Positions 5,563-6,120 of a stretch of 6,120 nucleotides of DNA are shown one piece after another. The position numbers and the translations under genes were made by a program. The notes below the pieces were generated by a model that worked only from the letters and a program-made list of their open reading frames with translations, had not been told where the DNA came from and did no database searches. The first letter of the stretch is position 1. The number at the start of each line of letters is the position of its first letter. The stretch is from an uncultured Acidimicrobiales bacterium. Its GTDB lineage: Bacteria > Actinomycetota > Acidimicrobiia > Acidimicrobiales > Aldehydirespiratoraceae. The stretch is from the NCBI GenBank assembly GCA_938091985.1, contig CALKOE010000330.1, forward strand, positions 1-6,120, read 5' to 3'.

Positions 5563-6120
5563 GTGCAACTCGTCGATCTCGTCGCCGCCACGTCCGACGT
5601 AGCGGCCACCCGCGCTCGCAAGGAGAAGATCGCTCGGCTTGCCGATCTGCTGCGCACCGCGACCGTCGACGAGATCGCTGTGGTGGTCGGCCTGATCTCG
5701 GGCGACCCTCGCCAGGGTCGTATCGGTGTGGGCTGGGCAACCGTTCGAGACGTCCCCGCGGGGACGTCGAACTCGTCGACCCGAACCGTTGCCGGCCTCG
5801 ACGCATTGCTCGATGAGGTCGCCCACATCCACGGAGAGGGCTCCCAGGCCGCCCGCATCGAGCTGCTGGCCGACTTCCTGGCCGGAACCACGGTCGAGGA
5901 GGCCGGCTTCATCCGCCGCCTCCTGATCGGTGAGCTCCGCCAGGGCGCCAACGCAGGAATCGTCACCGATGCCGTTGCCAAGGCCACCGAGGTTCCTGCT
6001 GCCGTGCTGCGACGCGCGGTGATGCTGTCGGGGGATCTCGGCGCCGCTGCCGAGATCGCAGCTCGCGACGGACGACCGGGCCTCGAAGCTGTCGGCCTCG
6101 AACTCCTCCGCCCGATCCAG
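5563..6120 (+). CDS. ligB: ATP-dependent DNA ligase, LigB type (N-terminal part, cut by window edge)
   Basis: The 186 residues in the window are the alpha-helical N-terminal DNA-binding domain of an ATP-dependent DNA ligase. From memory the sequence follows mycobacterial LigB closely: VAATRARKEKIARLADLL (13-30), LISGDPRQGRIGVGWATV (44-61), HGEGSQAARIELLADFL (90-106), FIRRLLIGELRQGANAGIVTDAVAKA (116-141) and AVMLSGDLGAAAEIA (152-166), ending at LLRPIQ just before the expected adenylation domain. The catalytic Lys motif, OB fold and C-terminus lie beyond the window, so activity cannot be judged. LigB-type enzymes seal nicks as an accessory to the NAD-dependent LigA. GTG 5563 is the only plausible start: the frame has a stop at 5524-5526 and no ATG, GTG or TTG between. 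An ATG at 5561 is in another frame. The linker at residues 61-71 is encoded by a long palindrome. Confidence 0.93.
   Translation, partial: MQLVDLVAATSDVAATRARKEKIARLADLLRTATVDEIAVVVGLISGDPRQGRIGVGWATVRDVPAGTSNSSTRTVAGLDALLDEVAHIHGEGSQAARIELLADFLAGTTVEEAGFIRRLLIGELRQGANAGIVTDAVAKATEVPAAVLRRAVMLSGDLGAAAEIAARDGRPGLEAVGLELLRPIQ
5743..5772. repeat. Long GC-rich palindrome inside the ligase gene
   Basis: A 20-bp perfect palindrome (GACGTCCCCGCGGGGACGTC, 5749-5768) extends outward if two bases (GA, 5749-5750) are bulged: GTTCGA (5743-5748) pairs with TCGAAC (5767-5772), giving a 30-bp near-palindrome with 14-bp arms. It is read as VRDVPAGTSN in the ligase, in a variable linker between conserved segments. 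It could form a hairpin in mRNA or be a protein-binding site. There is no T-run, so it is not an intrinsic terminator. Confidence 0.6.

Noticed and set aside
5561..5563. ATG at 5561 as ligase start
   Set aside because: It is in a different frame from the conserved ligase sequence, which begins at GTG 5563.
5525..5806. Extended N-terminus for mtfA (94 extra codons)
   Set aside because: The extension is Arg/Pro-rich, unlike the family, and overlaps the conserved N-terminal domain of the ligase on the other strand. ATG 5524 gives the normal family length.
3561..5987. Minus-strand open frame of 808 codons spanning hxlR, the surface protein, mtfA and the ligase
   Set aside because: It runs antisense or out of frame to four recognisable genes, has low-complexity Ser/Arg-rich composition and shows no family motif.
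1..6120. CRISPR array, tRNA/rRNA genes, insertion sequence, phage or defence system
   Set aside because: No spaced direct repeats, no cloverleaf-like segments, no transposase or integrase motif and no defence-domain protein were seen in any frame read; the recognised genes account for nearly all of the sequence.

Overview
The window is GC-rich, tightly packed DNA that looks chromosomal and bacterial, most likely from an actinomycete. An Acidimicrobiia-like host is my guess. The main pointers are a LigB-type ATP-dependent DNA ligase, GTG starts, almost no Shine-Dalgarno sequences, and -10-like hexamers placed for leaderless mRNAs. This is inference from gene content and composition, not a database match. 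I see no mobile element, tRNA, rRNA or CRISPR array.

Layout, left to right. On the minus strand lie a RarD-family EamA transporter (1-817, 3' end cut by the window edge) and, just upstream of it, a small P-loop kinase-like NTPase (827-1378). The two are 9 bp apart and probably form one operon. A 71-bp divergent intergenic region (1379-1449) carries a perfect 9-bp inverted repeat (1399-1407 / 1419-1427). On the plus strand follow a 750-residue molybdopterin oxidoreductase with one [4Fe-4S] Cys motif (1450-3702) and an HxlR-family regulator (3699-4145) that overlaps it by a GTGA junction. A small secreted, membrane-anchored protein of unknown function follows (4185-4778). It converges on, and overlaps by 4 bp, a minus-strand MtfA-type zinc peptidase (4775-5524). 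The MtfA gene is divergent, across only 38 bp, from an ATP-dependent DNA ligase of the actinobacterial LigB type (5563 onward, 3' end cut).

The most interesting unit is 1379-4145: a stand-alone, cytoplasmic molybdo/tungsto-enzyme translationally coupled to a single-cysteine HxlR repressor, with a likely operator in the divergent promoter region. The operator centre lies almost equally far from both start codons (35 and 37 bp), so one bound dimer could control both the oxidoreductase operon and the kinase/rarD operon. The enzyme appears to lack Cys, Sec or Ser at the usual metal-ligand position and has an unusual helical stretch before its C-terminal pterin-binding domain. Its substrate cannot be read from this window. 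The right-hand genes (surface protein, mtfA, ligase) look like ordinary chromosomal genes with no evident functional link to that unit.
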